64,000 bases of DNA. Source: Filobasidium wieringae (Eukaryota; Basidiomycota; Tremellomycetes; Filobasidiales; Filobasidiaceae). Each line of letters starts with the position of its first letter. Positions within the stretch are counted from its first letter, which is position 1. The stretch covers positions 248,001 to 312,000 of the forward strand of contig BCIV01000014.1 of the NCBI GenBank assembly GCA_001600055.1, written 5' to 3'. This document shows, piece by piece, positions 44,201 through 64,000 of the stretch. Under the pieces are notes generated by a model that was not told where the DNA came from, ran no database searches, and saw only the letters and a program-made list of their open reading frames with translations. The translations under genes and the position numbers were made by a program.

Positions 44201-47129
44201 GTCCAAAGCGCGGATCAGAATTGTATGCCAGGCGATCTACGAGATGCCATTCATCGGTGAGGATTTTTGCGCGATGAGCTTTTGTTGACGTACCCCTATA
44301 CGTATGAACTGAACCGCACTGATAGCAAATCCAAATCCAGCAATCATCGCCAACACCCCAATGAAGCGCATTGAATCTCGGCTGTTCAATGTCAGATTAG
44401 ATCTCGCAAAGTGTACGATGCTCTTAGCGATTGCATGACTCACTAGAACTTGAAACCCATAGGCTGTAGTCCAAAGAACCGTGAGTATGCATCATACAAC
44501 ATGGCAAACCCAAGCTTACCTTGGGGAACAGCATCGAGCGAACGAGAGCTCCTTTGGTAGTGTTGAATCCTGAGAAGAACTGCTTAGTGGAAGTACAGGT
44601 AGACTGATCTGTATAACGCACCAGTGCGGGTGACCATCGCAAGAGCACGTTGAGCGTCGCTTTTCCCGCTCAAACCCATAATCGAACCCCCGGGTCGGAC
44701 CCGGATGATTTTAGTACCAGAGAAAAGGTAATGCTTCGCAATCTCAGCGTCCACTTCCGTACTGCCCTTCTTGTCCTCGCGAGCCAAAGCACGTATCGCG
44801 TCGTCCTTGACTGGTACTTTACTGACAGGAACTGATTCTCCCGTCAACATAGATTCGTTGACGATGGCGTCACCGGACAGGAGTAGAGCATCACAAGGGA
44901 AGACAGTCAAGCTAGGATCGGAGGCTTCGAAGATATCTCCAGGAACGAGAGATGCCGAATCCATAGTTTGCCCTGTATACCAAGATCAACACTAGTCTCA
45001 TTCGCGTGTTGTAGGGACACGTACATTCGCCATCAACCAGAACCCGTACGTCACAGCTGAAGCGGGACATCTCCCTCATCCGCTCGATAGTCTGATTGAC
45101 GGAAGATTAGCACTCTACTTTTCAAGTATGAAAGTGTGAGGACTCGTATGCTTACTCGCTTCGTCTCGATCAAACTTGACAGGATGGATGAGACACTGAT
45201 TAGAGCGATAGCGAAAGCATAATAATAGTAATCATCGATCGACCACAATGCGATCGAAGCGATTTGAAAAACGTAAAAAGGATGTAGTACCTGCAACAGA
45301 CTATATCAGCCGTCCTGCTACCAGAAGACGCTATTCCTACGAACTCACTTCATCGAGCAGAAGTCCCACTACACCTTTCCCTTCAATATCAACCACATTA
45401 TCTCCGAATAAGATCCTACGTTGCGTCCTAGTTTCGTGGTCTAAGCCGCTAGCGACGGCTTTCACGCTAGTCCATTTAGGGTCTCTCCAGTCTCGGACCA
45501 TGCACCACGTGCCAGTGCCCGGTTGTAAAGCGAATTTAGTATACCTGTACTCTGCCGTCTTCAAGAAGCCCATGGTCTCCTCAAAGTGTACCTGTCCCTG
45601 CTCAAGATCAACGTTCATAAGGTCCTTTGCACCGCCTGCTTGACTGTTGTTTGATTCGCTTCCCTGAAGTGAAGGGGGTACGTGCGATCGAGCGACAGCT
45701 GTAGCGGCAATGGAAGGTGCACGAGAGGTTGTGGTTGTAGGAGGGTGCGAGAGGATTGGCTTTCCGGAAGCAGTTTGAGGGAACACGGTTGACAAGGGGT
45801 ATGGGTAAGGGATCACGTTCTGAGGGATGATGTGCAGGTCTCCGAAGGGCGTCTAGCAAAGGTAGAAATCAGGCACAACATCCATCCAACGCTTATACCT
45901 TCACATACCTCCACGACAAGCCAGCCGTTGTCCCCCGATTTCTCAAAGTCCGTCTCCCGCCCACACCATCTGACCCAGAACTGTGGTATCCATCGTCCAA
46001 CCAATCCCAATATCCCTAAACTCAAAATACAACCAACCAACCAGATAAAGCTCTTCAACTTGTCCGTGACATACCCTCTGAATCGGATAGTCAGATCCTC
46101 GTCGGGGAGCAAGATCGTCTGTTTTGAAGCGGATGAGACATCATTAAAGTGATCAAGCTGGATTGAGTCGTTGGGAGCTGAAGGGTCCCCGAAGATTCCG
46201 TCTGAGGGAAGGAGAGGTATGGGTGAGGAAGGTCGAGATTGAGGTGGAAGCGAGGTGTCATCTGCCAGAGATGAGTGAAACGACCCGTCATCATGAGTCC
46301 TGTCCGAAGACTCAGAGTAGGTATCTTCTTCGTTGGAGGAGTACCCCCAATTCTCTTCTGATGAAGGAGCATCGGTCGATGCTCTACGCGAGACAGAAGA
46401 TCCTCGACGAGATGCAGAGCGAACACTTCTTGAACCCCGTCTTCTGTTTCCAGCCTCTTCGTCATCGTCTTCCCTATTCTGATGGAATCCGAAGGCTGAG
46501 GCGATACGGGGAAGAAGACCGGGACTGGGCGGAACCTCATCCGGATCGGCAGGTCCTTGATCATAGTCGTCCTCTCCATCGCTAAGGGCAAGCGACCTGC
46601 GAGACCTTCGGCTCCCATGTCGGAAGATAGAAGGACGATCGCCATAGTCTTCTCGCTCGTATTGGTAGTCAGAGTAGTTGCCGGAATTCCGTCTCGAGCG
46701 CGAGATGTCTCGGCTGTATCGCCTGTCATCCCCATAACTTAAATGAGCTCGAGAGGAGGATCGCCTCAAAGACATGCTGGGGCGCCGAGCACGTTCCATG
46801 TAATGCATAGAAGTGATTGAAGAGGGTACGGAATAACCTGCTTCCCCCGACCATATGGCTGGTGATCCTATAGAACGAGAGGATCAGTTGGCTTACTCGC
46901 CTTGTGAAGAAGTTGTCTCGGACGTACCAGTGTCTCCAATACCATCTCCATTCATATTCTGTCCCATAGTAGCTGCTTCCTCATCTTGCTGTTGCTGGAT
47001 GGCTTTAGCAATGTCATCAGCAGAGGCGTTCTCAGTGTAGTCGTATTCGTCGGCAGAACCCTGCTGTGAGGAGGACCCTGCTTCATTGTGGAGGACGCGG
47101 CCAGCGTCCACATTGGAAAAGTCGACCAT
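41290..47129 (-). CDS. YPK9: P5B-type ATPase (YPK9/ATP13A2-like)
   Basis: Vacuolar/lysosomal P-type ATPase of the P5B class, which in animals exports polyamines from lysosomes. Seen: a Ser/Arg-rich N-terminal extension of about 270 residues; [19 protein letters not shown] near 46008-46064; TGES in [11 protein letters not shown] near 44822-44855; the P5B signature [17 protein letters not shown] near 44140-44190; the phosphorylation site [12 protein letters not shown] near 44022-44058; [20 protein letters not shown] near 42568-42627; [11 protein letters not shown] near 42520-42552. The last helices and a basic C-terminus lie near 41300-41450. ATG 47129 is chosen because its exon joins in frame to [11 protein letters not shown] at 46808 over an intron (about 46858-46924). 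About 18 introns. Domain order and length (about 1,500 residues) fit the family. Confidence 0.92.
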
Positions 47130-47478
47130 GCGGGTTGGTCTACTGCTGCGACGGTGGTCTCCCCTAGGTATCGCACGGAATGCAGGGGTATCTCGGTATG
47201 CAAGTAGACTGCTATTGTTATCAGCGATGATCAGCGATTTCAGGTGAATCGGTCGCAAGTTTCAAAGACCTTCGCAATAATCCGATGGTTGACTGCAAGT
47301 CTCGGGTCAGCGTCAGCCACTTACGTACGCGACATCTCTTCGAGCGCTGCAAGTGTTTCAGTTACGCTCGTGCCAAATTCCGAATATGCGGCGAAATGGC
47401 GGTATGTGATCTAAGAGATACAGTATAATGCTACATAGTTTCGTGAAAACATTCATTATGCATGCTTCAAGTCTTTCG
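47130..47478. other. Intergenic region, nothing specific seen
   Basis: 349 bp between tandem minus-strand genes; should hold the ATR 3' end and the ATPase promoter. Confidence 0.45.
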
Positions 47479-56616
<9,138 letters not shown>

Positions 56617-56937
56617 CTTCGACTTCAAACAGTTGGTGTCATATAATTTGCTATGATAAGTGTTGATATTTTCGACCCAAGAAGCCTAAAGATACAACCT
56701 TTCGACCGGTACGACTCGGAATCGATGGTATGCAACTCTCCCTCAGAGATTCTCTGAAATGGAGGTTGAATCGCTCAACAGGCGACGCGTATACGCAAAT
56801 GACGCGTTCGAGCTCCAGCTGACGCGACTTGCTCATGCATAGGTCATCCAGCATGCATCGCTCTGCTTTACATTCACACAATTCCATATATCTGGCCACA
56901 GGACCGATATATATTGGCCCCTTGAAACTTCTAATGG
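56617..56937. other. Intergenic region, nothing specific seen
   Basis: 321 bp between tandem minus-strand genes, presumably the ATR promoter and the 3' UTR of the upstream gene. Confidence 0.45.
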
Positions 56938-58119
56938 CTACCTACCCCAGCTTGTGCCTTGACCCTTTTCTCTGTCGTGATATTTCTCCCATCGACGGCG
57001 TTCTTTCGCTCTTTCTTCCTCAAAATCGTATTCCTCGACTTTGCCTCGAGCATCTCGGCGTGCGGGCCTTTGAATCCACCCATGATCAGCAACAGCAAGA
57101 CTTACACATGTTTTCAATTTTGAACATACCGATCGCTACGCCCGTACTCTCTCGGTGGGGTCCTGTCAGTAAGACCGAGTCCTCTTCCTTCCACCTTTCT
57201 ACCACAACCATCCTCTCTTTTGATGATTGGACTTCGACTACGTGATCTGTGCCGATATGGACGCTCCTCTAGCCGCTTCGAACCACGTTCCCTGCTGCCA
57301 TCTTCTCGATTGCGTTGCTTCGTATGGTTCAGCTCGCGGTCCCTTGAATCCCAAGATCTAGATCGTATACGATAACGATCGTGCTCTCCTCGATCTTCCC
57401 TTCTCTTAGCTTTCTCCTCATGCTTGATTTCTCGCTTAGCCTCCTTTTCGATTTTCTTCAGTTCTTTCTTTTGAGCCTTGAGCCTGTAAATCGAGCGTCT
57501 CAGCTATGTAACCCTGACGCTGGTGATGGGAGAGAACTTACTCTTTCCGTCTCTTCTTCTCCTCAGCTTCCAGGGCTTCTATCTCAAGTTCCTTCTCGCT
57601 TTTTGGCACGACAATGCTATTCGCTCCCGTCCCTTCCTCCCCTTCCTCCTTCAATGTAGGTCCATATCCCAGGGCGATGCTCAAGGCGTTCTCTTCCAAC
57701 TCTTTCTGACGTTTGATCTCAGCCTTACGCAGCCTTTCTTTCTCTCCTTCGTCTCGCTCCAGATCTCGGGCATACCAGTGAACATCTTTCTTATTCTGCC
57801 ATCTTCCAGTGGGAGCATTGATTGAGTGACCTGTGCATGCGAGTGTTTAATGGGTACCACGATTGTGCTTGAAAGTCATCTGCTCACCAAGATAGTTTTC
57901 CCTGTCAAACAAGTCAACTATGGTCAGCCGAGATTTAAGATATAAGGCGACCACTACTCACCTATCCTTATCTGCTTTGACCTGATCCCATCGAAATTCT
58001 CCCGCTCCACCTCGAGTTCCTAATCGTGATAATGCAATAGAGCTGACTTAGTATCGGATCTTTGATATTGCGATGTCATCTGTCTCACCTCCTCTAGTAG
58101 GGTGGTATAAATCTGCCAT
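56938..58119 (-). CDS. MMTAG2 (MMtag domain)-type RS-rich protein
   Basis: Homologue of the C1orf35/MMTAG2 family, nuclear proteins of poorly known role. Seen: ATG 58119, first exon ADLYHPTRGG, intron to about 58023, RGGTRGGAGEFRWDQVK and then ENYLGHSINAPTGRWQNKKD and VHWYARDL near 57770-57920, which is the conserved MMtag domain. A Glu/Lys-rich coiled region (KAEIKRQKELEENALSIALG near 57690-57730) follows, then Arg/Ser and Arg/Asp-rich sequence (RYRIRSRSWDSRDRE, RHRSRSRSP near 57240-57400) like splicing factors. After an intron near 57070-57130 it ends WEKYHDREKGQGTSWGR with stop 56938-56940. The RS character suggests a link to mRNA processing, which is inference. Confidence 0.82.
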
Positions 58120-58430
58120 GTCTTCTTCTTGTCAATTTCGTTGATTGCTCCGGCAGTTAGGTACCTAGATCCACCCGTTATGTTCCCTTCAGTCACCTTT
58201 GAGAAAGAGGGATGAGCCGGAGATGTCATGGCGATTATGGAATTTGCTTCCGAAATAGCTTCCAACAAAGATCGCTCGACTTGTACAACTCTATCATGTA
58301 TATCATGTATCATCAATTGCTCGACCTTTCAAACTCAACTCGTACCTAAATTGTGTGCCAGCCAGGGACAACAGACTGAATCTCATTGGATGGTAGCAAA
58401 AGACGCCATCAAGACTAAGTAAACCCGACC
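58120..58430. other. Bidirectional promoter region with an overlapping open frame
   Basis: 311 bp between divergent MMTAG2 and SPC1 genes. A minus-strand frame from ATG 58313 runs 98 codons to 58020 and overlaps the MMTAG2 start in another frame; it is either a chance frame or an upstream reading frame. Confidence 0.5.
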
Positions 58431-58908
58431 ATGCCTACGATACTGGAAAACGTGAAGACGTACTTCGAAGGTCGAATCGTATGTGATGGGCCGGCTGGGG
58501 AACAGTATAATTACTCATGAGTTTTGCTGAGGCGATCGATCTATCATAGGACTTTGAAGGGCAGAAGCTTAGCGAAAAGATCGCCTACACCTCCCTTATT
58601 GTTTTTGGCGTAAGTCTCGAGCTCTTGCGATCGAGGAATGTCAAAGGAGCTAGACTGAGGGATACAACGGTTTCTGCAGGTCCTGGCCTATGTTATCGGT
58701 TCGATTTCGTCATCAGTACAAACAGCTATGATGGTTTTTGGAGCTGGATATATCTTGACTCTGCTGGTATGTTAGGCACCAAATGCCGTGGAACCTAAAT
58801 GAGCTGAATCTAATTGCAATATTCTCGCAGGCTGTTGTACCCCCTTGGCCAATGTACAGAAAGCATCCCGTAACTTGGCTTCCACCTCGACGACTGAAGG
58901 TGCAATGA
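58431..58908 (+). CDS. SPC1: Signal peptidase complex subunit 1 (SPC1/SPCS1)
   Basis: Small ER membrane subunit of the signal peptidase complex, accessory to the catalytic Sec11. Seen: four exons joined as MPTILENVKTYFEGRI, then DFEGQKLSEKIAYTSLIVFG, VLAYVIGSISSSVQTAMMVF, GAGYILTLL and AVVPPWPMYRKHPVTWLPP. Two membrane helices with a short loop and the VPPWPMY end are diagnostic for the family. About 90 residues, as usual. The start ATG at 58431 opens directly into the conserved part. It shares a 311-bp divergent promoter region with the MMTAG2-type gene. Confidence 0.9.
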
Positions 58909-60700
58909 AACGGACTTTTTTTATGATCATCAAACCACCAGAGCAAACTTCAGTTGGAAGAGATCTGAGGAGACGGCCACCATTTACTGCACTTGGTAAT
59001 CAAAATACGCTCTCCATTCACTCTTCAGTTCATTACCGTGCAGATTCTGGGCACCTATATAATTGTTGTATACGCTTCACCCACTATGTGAGATCAAACT
59101 TGATTTCGAGCGACCCACGGCGTTTATTTTCTGGTGCACAAGGAACCACCCGTCTCGGCTGCAGTAGTATATGAACAGTCGGCGACAAGGGATGTCGTTT
59201 GTGTCAGATCTCTCCAGTCAGAGGGGCACGCAGGTCGTGCTCTGTGAGCAGCAAACATGGTATGCAGCCTTGAATCAATCGATGCATATGAACATATCGG
59301 GGACCCAATTCCAAACTTAGATTACTCGAGGGGCATCTTGCAAGTCAGAATGTCGTGTACCTGTACTTCAAACAAGATCGTTGACGTGTGGGGATGCTAT
59401 GAAAAGAGAGCCTCCCATCGTTGCGATATGGACTGAACGACTTCATCAGCACGATTATCGACAGAAGACGATTACGACCCGTTTAGGTGCATGCAACGCC
59501 CTATATAAAGCTGTCCACCTTGTCCACATCGCAGATTGATCAGAGCAAGACGTGATATTGATTCATTAAAGGAGTCTAGCTTACTTCATGAACCATGGTC
59601 GTGTAAACTAATTGGCGATAGACATTGGTGTTTTTAGCTGGTTATATCAATAAACTCAAGAAATCATACTCGATAGAAACATAGACGTCAGTATCATATG
59701 AACGGATCGATCGAGGAGGCAGTGGAAGATCCCTTTCATACCGCAGACCGAAAAGAAATTCGTCGGCTCGCACGGAGTTCATGAATTGAGCGATGCACCT
59801 AGTCGTCATGACTCAGGATCGGATTTCGACAGAGACGATCTGTTGCGAAGATGGGTTTTCACTCGTGTGTGAAGGCATACAGCAACAGGTCAATAAACTG
59901 CAGGCAGCGTTGTCACAAACGTCGAGGAATACTAGCAGCTGGTTAATATCAGCGCAGCAAGCGATATCGTCATAAGAAAGAATTTTTCCTCTTTCAACTG
60001 TTGTCCGTATCAAAGGGCAGGCCAATGACGAAAACCAGAATGTTTCAAATAGCAGTAGTAGTGAGCGCTTGCTGACGTGTTTCACGTTGTCGTGTCGCGC
60101 TTGTGTTTCGCGCCCGGGAGCATGACATGGTTTTCAAACACGAACCATTATCCGTTAGCGATCTGCTTTCCTACTGTCATTATTTGGCCTCAAATGGTAT
60201 TCTCGATATTCTCGTGGCCAACTGGAATGTAAAACATCTATATTATTTGGCAATTTTGTGACGGAATGAAGATCGTCGATTCACGTTTGAAGGGCCTTAA
60301 TGCAAGGCAGTCCTTACAGATAGTGTCTCGCTTAGGTATACATGATGGTTGGTCATGGTTATCCTTACCCCACAGATGCGATGGAAACGAGATGCGAAAG
60401 TGACACTTGTTTTACGGGACTTAGTTGGTCGACCCATGAAGGGATAAGAAGCGCGATGTTACGCTCGAGGACCACTTTGTGAGCGACGCGCAGCTCGGTG
60501 AGTTGTAAGATGAACGTCGCCCGACTCGGTACGACCGGACCGGATATGCTTGTAATTGTCTAATTCTGTGATTTCCAGACAACTTGCCAGTATTGCTGAT
60601 TGCTGGTCAGCTATCATCTACATCGCTTCAAGCTTATATCTTTCGACCTGCGTCCTTCGGTGTGATAGCTTATTGTTGTTATACTACACACGTCATAGCA
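58909..60700. other. Gene-poor 1.8-kb region
   Basis: The longest stretch without a confident gene. No tRNA, repeat or transposon was recognised. It holds a TATA-like box at 59502-59509 and a set of short coding-like fragments at about 59730-59975 that might be a small spliced gene or a remnant (see findings). Confidence 0.5.
59502..59509 (+). promoter_or_regulatory. TATA-like box in the gene-poor region
   Basis: TATATAAA with no confident gene within the next kilobase on +. It could serve an unannotated short transcript starting near 59540-59600. Confidence 0.3.
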
Positions 60701-63246
60701 ATGTCTAAAGCTAGAATACCAGCTTTGCTCCGCAAGGATATCGCCTCATCCAATCAACGCAGGTTCATAACATCGATTCATCACAGCACAAGGACAGCAA
60801 TCAGATCCCATAGCCGACAACACTCATCTGCTTCTTACTCCACTGAAAGCGCTTCGTGGCAAGGCAGGCTTGGATTTGCACTCGGGCTGGCTATCGGGGT
60901 ATGTCAAATTCGTCCTGCTCGATGAGCTATTTCGAGCTCACACCAGTTCATTGGGATTCCAGTCAGGATACCTGTTATCCCAGTCGCCGGTCTTACTGGA
61001 AGCCCAGAAATCCGACCGGAAACTCAAAGGGTCAGACATCAACGAGGATGAAGTGGAGGGAACGAAACAGCCCAATGAGCAGAAGTTAATCGATATGAAA
61101 GAGGTGGCGAAGCACAACACTAAGGAGGATTGTTGGGTGGTTATACAAGTCAGTGTCACCCGAATGAAGCGAGAGTAGAGAATGCGCTCTAACTCTGTCT
61201 CCATCGCAGGGAAGTGTCTATGACGTGACAGGTAATGTGGTGATTACAAACTGAACACATCTACCTTCCGGTTAACTGTTCTCTCCGTAGACTTTCTTGA
61301 AAATCACCCAGGTGGTGCAGGAGTCATTCTGCAACAAGCTGGAAAAGACGCCACGTGAGTTGAATCCTTTTCAGCCTGATTCCTACCCATTTCCTTATCA
61401 TTGCTTCTTGTCAAAGTGAGATATTTACCCCTCTCCACCCTCCGAACACCCTCGCCGACAATCTCCCTGAGGAAGCCTACCTAGGCCCAGTCGATCCTAC
61501 GACCGTATCTCATGCGCCCAGAGAGCTCACTACTGATGAGATCAGAGTAAAGGAAGCTAGGGATAACATGCCATCGATCGATTCTATCCTGAACCTACAG
61601 GATATCGAAGATCTGGCTGAGAAGGTTCTGTCGGAACAAGGATGGGCCTATTATAGGAGTGCTTCGGACGGGGAGGACTGTAGGCATCTCTTCAGACTTT
61701 CAAAATGATGCAACCTAAGACCTAAAACGCTCCCAATGCAGCTTACAGGAATAACGAAGAAAGCTGGAAACGATATTACTTCCGACCGAGAGTGTGAGTC
61801 CAGTATTGTGTTTTCTAGCACCATCCAGCGTTGGTTAACGATGATACATGACAAAAAAGGCTTCGTGACGCCAGTATCAAAGACCCCTCGTCAGCCATGC
61901 TCGGCATGCATGTATCATTACCCATTTATATCTCCCCTGCAGCCATGGCAAAACTTGGACACCCCCTAGGAGAAGTGAATCTCACCAGAGGAGCGGGAGA
62001 ATGTGGTATAATACAAGGGGTACGCACAAGGTCATGTTTGTTGATTCATATCGACGCTGATCTGCAGCGCCGCGGTTGAACAGATCTCGGCTAATGCGAG
62101 TTGTAGTCTCGAGGAGATGGCGGAAGCACGTGTCCAAGGACAGAAGCTGATCTTCCAAGTAAGAACCAACGTTGATCAATCAAAGTATCTTGTTTTGTTG
62201 ACGGTTGGCCCTGTCTCAGATATATCTCAACAAAGATCGGGCAGCCTCAGAACGTTTACTAGAGAAGGTCAATGACTTAGGATGCAACGGTATCATGTTC
62301 ACGGTAGACGCCGCTGCTCACTCCAAACGAACTTTGGATCAACGAGTCAAAGGAGCGACTAATATCACTGCGCCTCCGTCGAATGCAGAGAAAAAGAAAG
62401 AAGGGGAGAAGAAGGGACCAGTCGGAGTTGCCCAGGCTATCTCCGGATATCAGGATGACAAGCTTGTTTGGGACGATGTGGCGTTCATACGGAAAAACAG
62501 CAAACTGCCTATTTTGATCAAAGGTTGGGACTCCGCTCATAAAGGAAAATACATAAGAGGCTGATAAGGGCTGTTCCACCCAGGTATTCAATGTGTAGAG
62601 GACGCAGAATTGGCTGCTGAGCATGGAGTAGAAGGGATCATTCTGGTGCGCGATCAATGTTTCTCTGAACCTGCGCTAAGAAAACTAATATTGATTTCCT
62701 TATGCCAAAAAGTCAAATCATGGCGCTCGGCAGCTGAATTTGTGAGTGCTGGATCTCATGAAACGCTCCAGACATACAATCAGAAGACTAATCGTTTTGG
62801 TCTGATAGTGCGCCTGCATCGATCGATGTCTTATACGAGATCCGTCAACGTCGTCCGGATCTGTTCGAGAAATTAGAGATCTACGTTGACGGTGGGGTCA
62901 AGAGCGGAACGGACGTGGTCAGTATTGCCTTCCGAGGTGAATTCGCGCGTGGCAGCTGATGACCCAACCATAGGTCAAGGCACTTGCCTTGGGCGCTAAA
63001 GGAGTAGGATTGGGAAGGTCTTTCTTATATGCAAACGCTTGCTATGGAGAAGAAGGCGTGAAGAAGGTGTACGAAAGTAGGTCCAATTAGCCGCATCTTC
63101 TTGAAGCACCTTGACTGACAAGGCTGTGCCCCGTAGTCCTGTATTCTGAAGTTTGTGCTGCAATGGCAATGGTAGGAGCTCACAAGGTGACTGACTTGAA
63201 ACCCGAGATGGTGGAGCGTGCATGGTGGTTGCGAGGGGGACAGTGA
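60701..63246 (+). CDS. CYB2: Flavocytochrome b2, L-lactate dehydrogenase (cytochrome c)
   Basis: FMN/heme enzyme of the mitochondrial intermembrane space that oxidises L-lactate to pyruvate and passes electrons to cytochrome c. Seen: a bipartite presequence (basic start, then WQGRLGFALGLAIG near 60857-60899); the cytochrome b5 domain with VAKHNTKEDCWVVIQGSVYD, FLENHPGGAG near 61292-61320 and FTPLHPPN near 61425-61447 (both heme His); the FMN domain with ESWKRYYFRPRVLRDASIKD across an intron, MLGMHVSLPIYISPAAMAKL near 61893-61953, FTVDAAAHSKRTLDQRVKG near 62297-62353, ILIKGI, IILSNHGARQL near 62637-62735, VDGGVKSGTDV near 62886-62918, and LGAKGVGLGRSFLYANACYG near 62989-63048. Apparent in-frame stops all fall in introns. 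The catalytic His sits in a 29-nt exon. Start ATG 60701, stop 63244-63246. Confidence 0.9.
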
Positions 63247-63503
63247 ACAGAGTGAAACGCGAGGTTGTACCGACATAGAAGCGCATCGTTCCTTGTATCA
63301 CGTAAGCGCATTCGTAGCTATCAGTGACGTCACACGTGGACGATCCCATACGAGGCTTTCTTTCTCGAAAAGCCAATCTGCACTTCCAGCAATCGCTGTC
63401 GACTTGACTTTGACTTCTCCTTCTCAGCCTACAAACCACAAACTTGTCACTGACACACCACATTACATACCTCAAACTCAAATCAACCACATCAATAAAC
63501 AAA

Positions 63504-64000
63504 ATGTCTTACGCCGTTCACGTATGTTTAACTCAGAAAAAGCTGATCTTGACAGTTCGGAGACTAATCATGGTGCATCGTCTTTTCTCATCAGGTTGCC
63601 GGTCTCTCTTCTGAAACCTCAGAGGACAAGGTCAAGGACTTCTTCCTCTTCTGCGGAGCCATCTCCAGCTTGAAGAAGGAGGGTAACACCGCCGATATCA
63701 CTTTCCAGAAGGAGAGCGCTGCCAGGACCGCCTTGATGCTCAACGGTGGAACTGTGAGTTGACTGGATACGATAAGATCGGGTCGTTGCTCGTGAGCTTA
63801 TGGTCATCCTGCGCTTCTACTTACTAGCTTGATGGAGCCCACCTCGAGGTTACCTCTGCTGCTCCCGCTGCCTCCGCTTCTACCGGTCTCCCTACCGACG
63901 CTTCCAGCTCTACTCCCATCGGTGCTTCCACCACTGACGAGCACGGTCTGTCCCAGGAGGACAAGCCTAAGGCTGGCATCATGGCCGAGTGTGAGTCTCT
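63504..64000 (+). CDS. Vip1-like RRM protein (3' end off the window)
   Basis: RNA-binding protein with one N-terminal RNA-recognition motif, close to S. pombe Vip1-type proteins. Seen: a 6-codon first exon (MSYAVH), intron to about 63594, VAGLSSETSEDKVKDFFLF (RNP2 region), CGAISSLKKEGNTADITFQK and SAARTALMLNGGT, then after an intron at about 63751-63828 LDGAHLEVTSAAP and an Ala/Ser/Thr-rich linker. The reading continues past position 64000. The strongly C-ending codon use suggests a highly expressed gene. Confidence 0.82.

Noticed and set aside
61791..61860. In-frame stop in cytochrome b2 suggesting a pseudogene
   Set aside because: A 66-bp GT-AG intron removes it and restores RPRVLRDASIKD, so the gene is intact.

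Overview
The window is fungal nuclear DNA, most likely from a basidiomycete yeast of the Tremellomycetes type. The signs are: coding on both strands, genes cut by many short introns (mostly about 45-75 bp, GT-AG with a few GC-AG), small intergenic gaps, and basidiomycete-style proteins such as a P5B ATPase, a GPI-anchored PEBP-like protein and a PC-esterase. No transposon, CRISPR array, rRNA or tRNA was found. All exon joins were worked out by eye from splice sites and protein-family conservation, so individual boundaries may be off.

Layout. 0-12.3 kb: SPB4-type rRNA helicase (-, runs off the left edge), Rieske/AIF-type flavoprotein (-), septin-like GTPase (+), BRCT-containing protein of unknown role (+), NDUFAF5-type complex I assembly factor (+). 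12.5-17.7 kb: a GC-richer block with a PC-esterase/TBL-like membrane protein (-) and a TGL2-like lipase (+), divergent across about 1 kb. 18.0-23.5 kb: three mitochondrial modules on the + strand, ClpX, DUF155/RMND1 and LipB, with no gap or intervening stop. 23.8-28.0 kb: an unrecognised protein (-) and a secreted PEBP-like protein (+). 28.5-35.2 kb: PP6/Sit4/Ppg1-type phosphatase, TAF12 and an intronless unknown (all +). 35.4-41.0 kb: DUS4 (-), BRE2/ASH2 (+) and a single-pass membrane protein (-). 41.3-58.1 kb: P5B ATPase, ATR/Mec1/Rad3 kinase and an MMTAG2-type protein (all -). 58.4-64.0 kb: SPC1 (+), a 1.8-kb gene-poor stretch, flavocytochrome b2 (+) and a Vip1-like RRM protein (+, runs off the right edge).

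Many genes are mitochondrial (AIF-type, NDUFAF5, possibly TGL2, ClpX, RMND1, LipB, cytochrome b2) or chromatin/genome-maintenance genes (TAF12, BRE2, ATR, the BRCT protein). The most unusual structure is the ClpX-DUF155-LipB locus. ClpX and DUF155 share one uninterrupted exon and frame. The DUF155-to-LipB join has two alternative 5' splice sites: one ends the DUF155 protein, the other reads through into LipB. Other points of note are a 4-nt microexon in DUS4, a glycine-poor SAM motif in NDUFAF5, altered residues next to the catalytic His of cytochrome b2, and two GC-AG introns needed to keep the frame.
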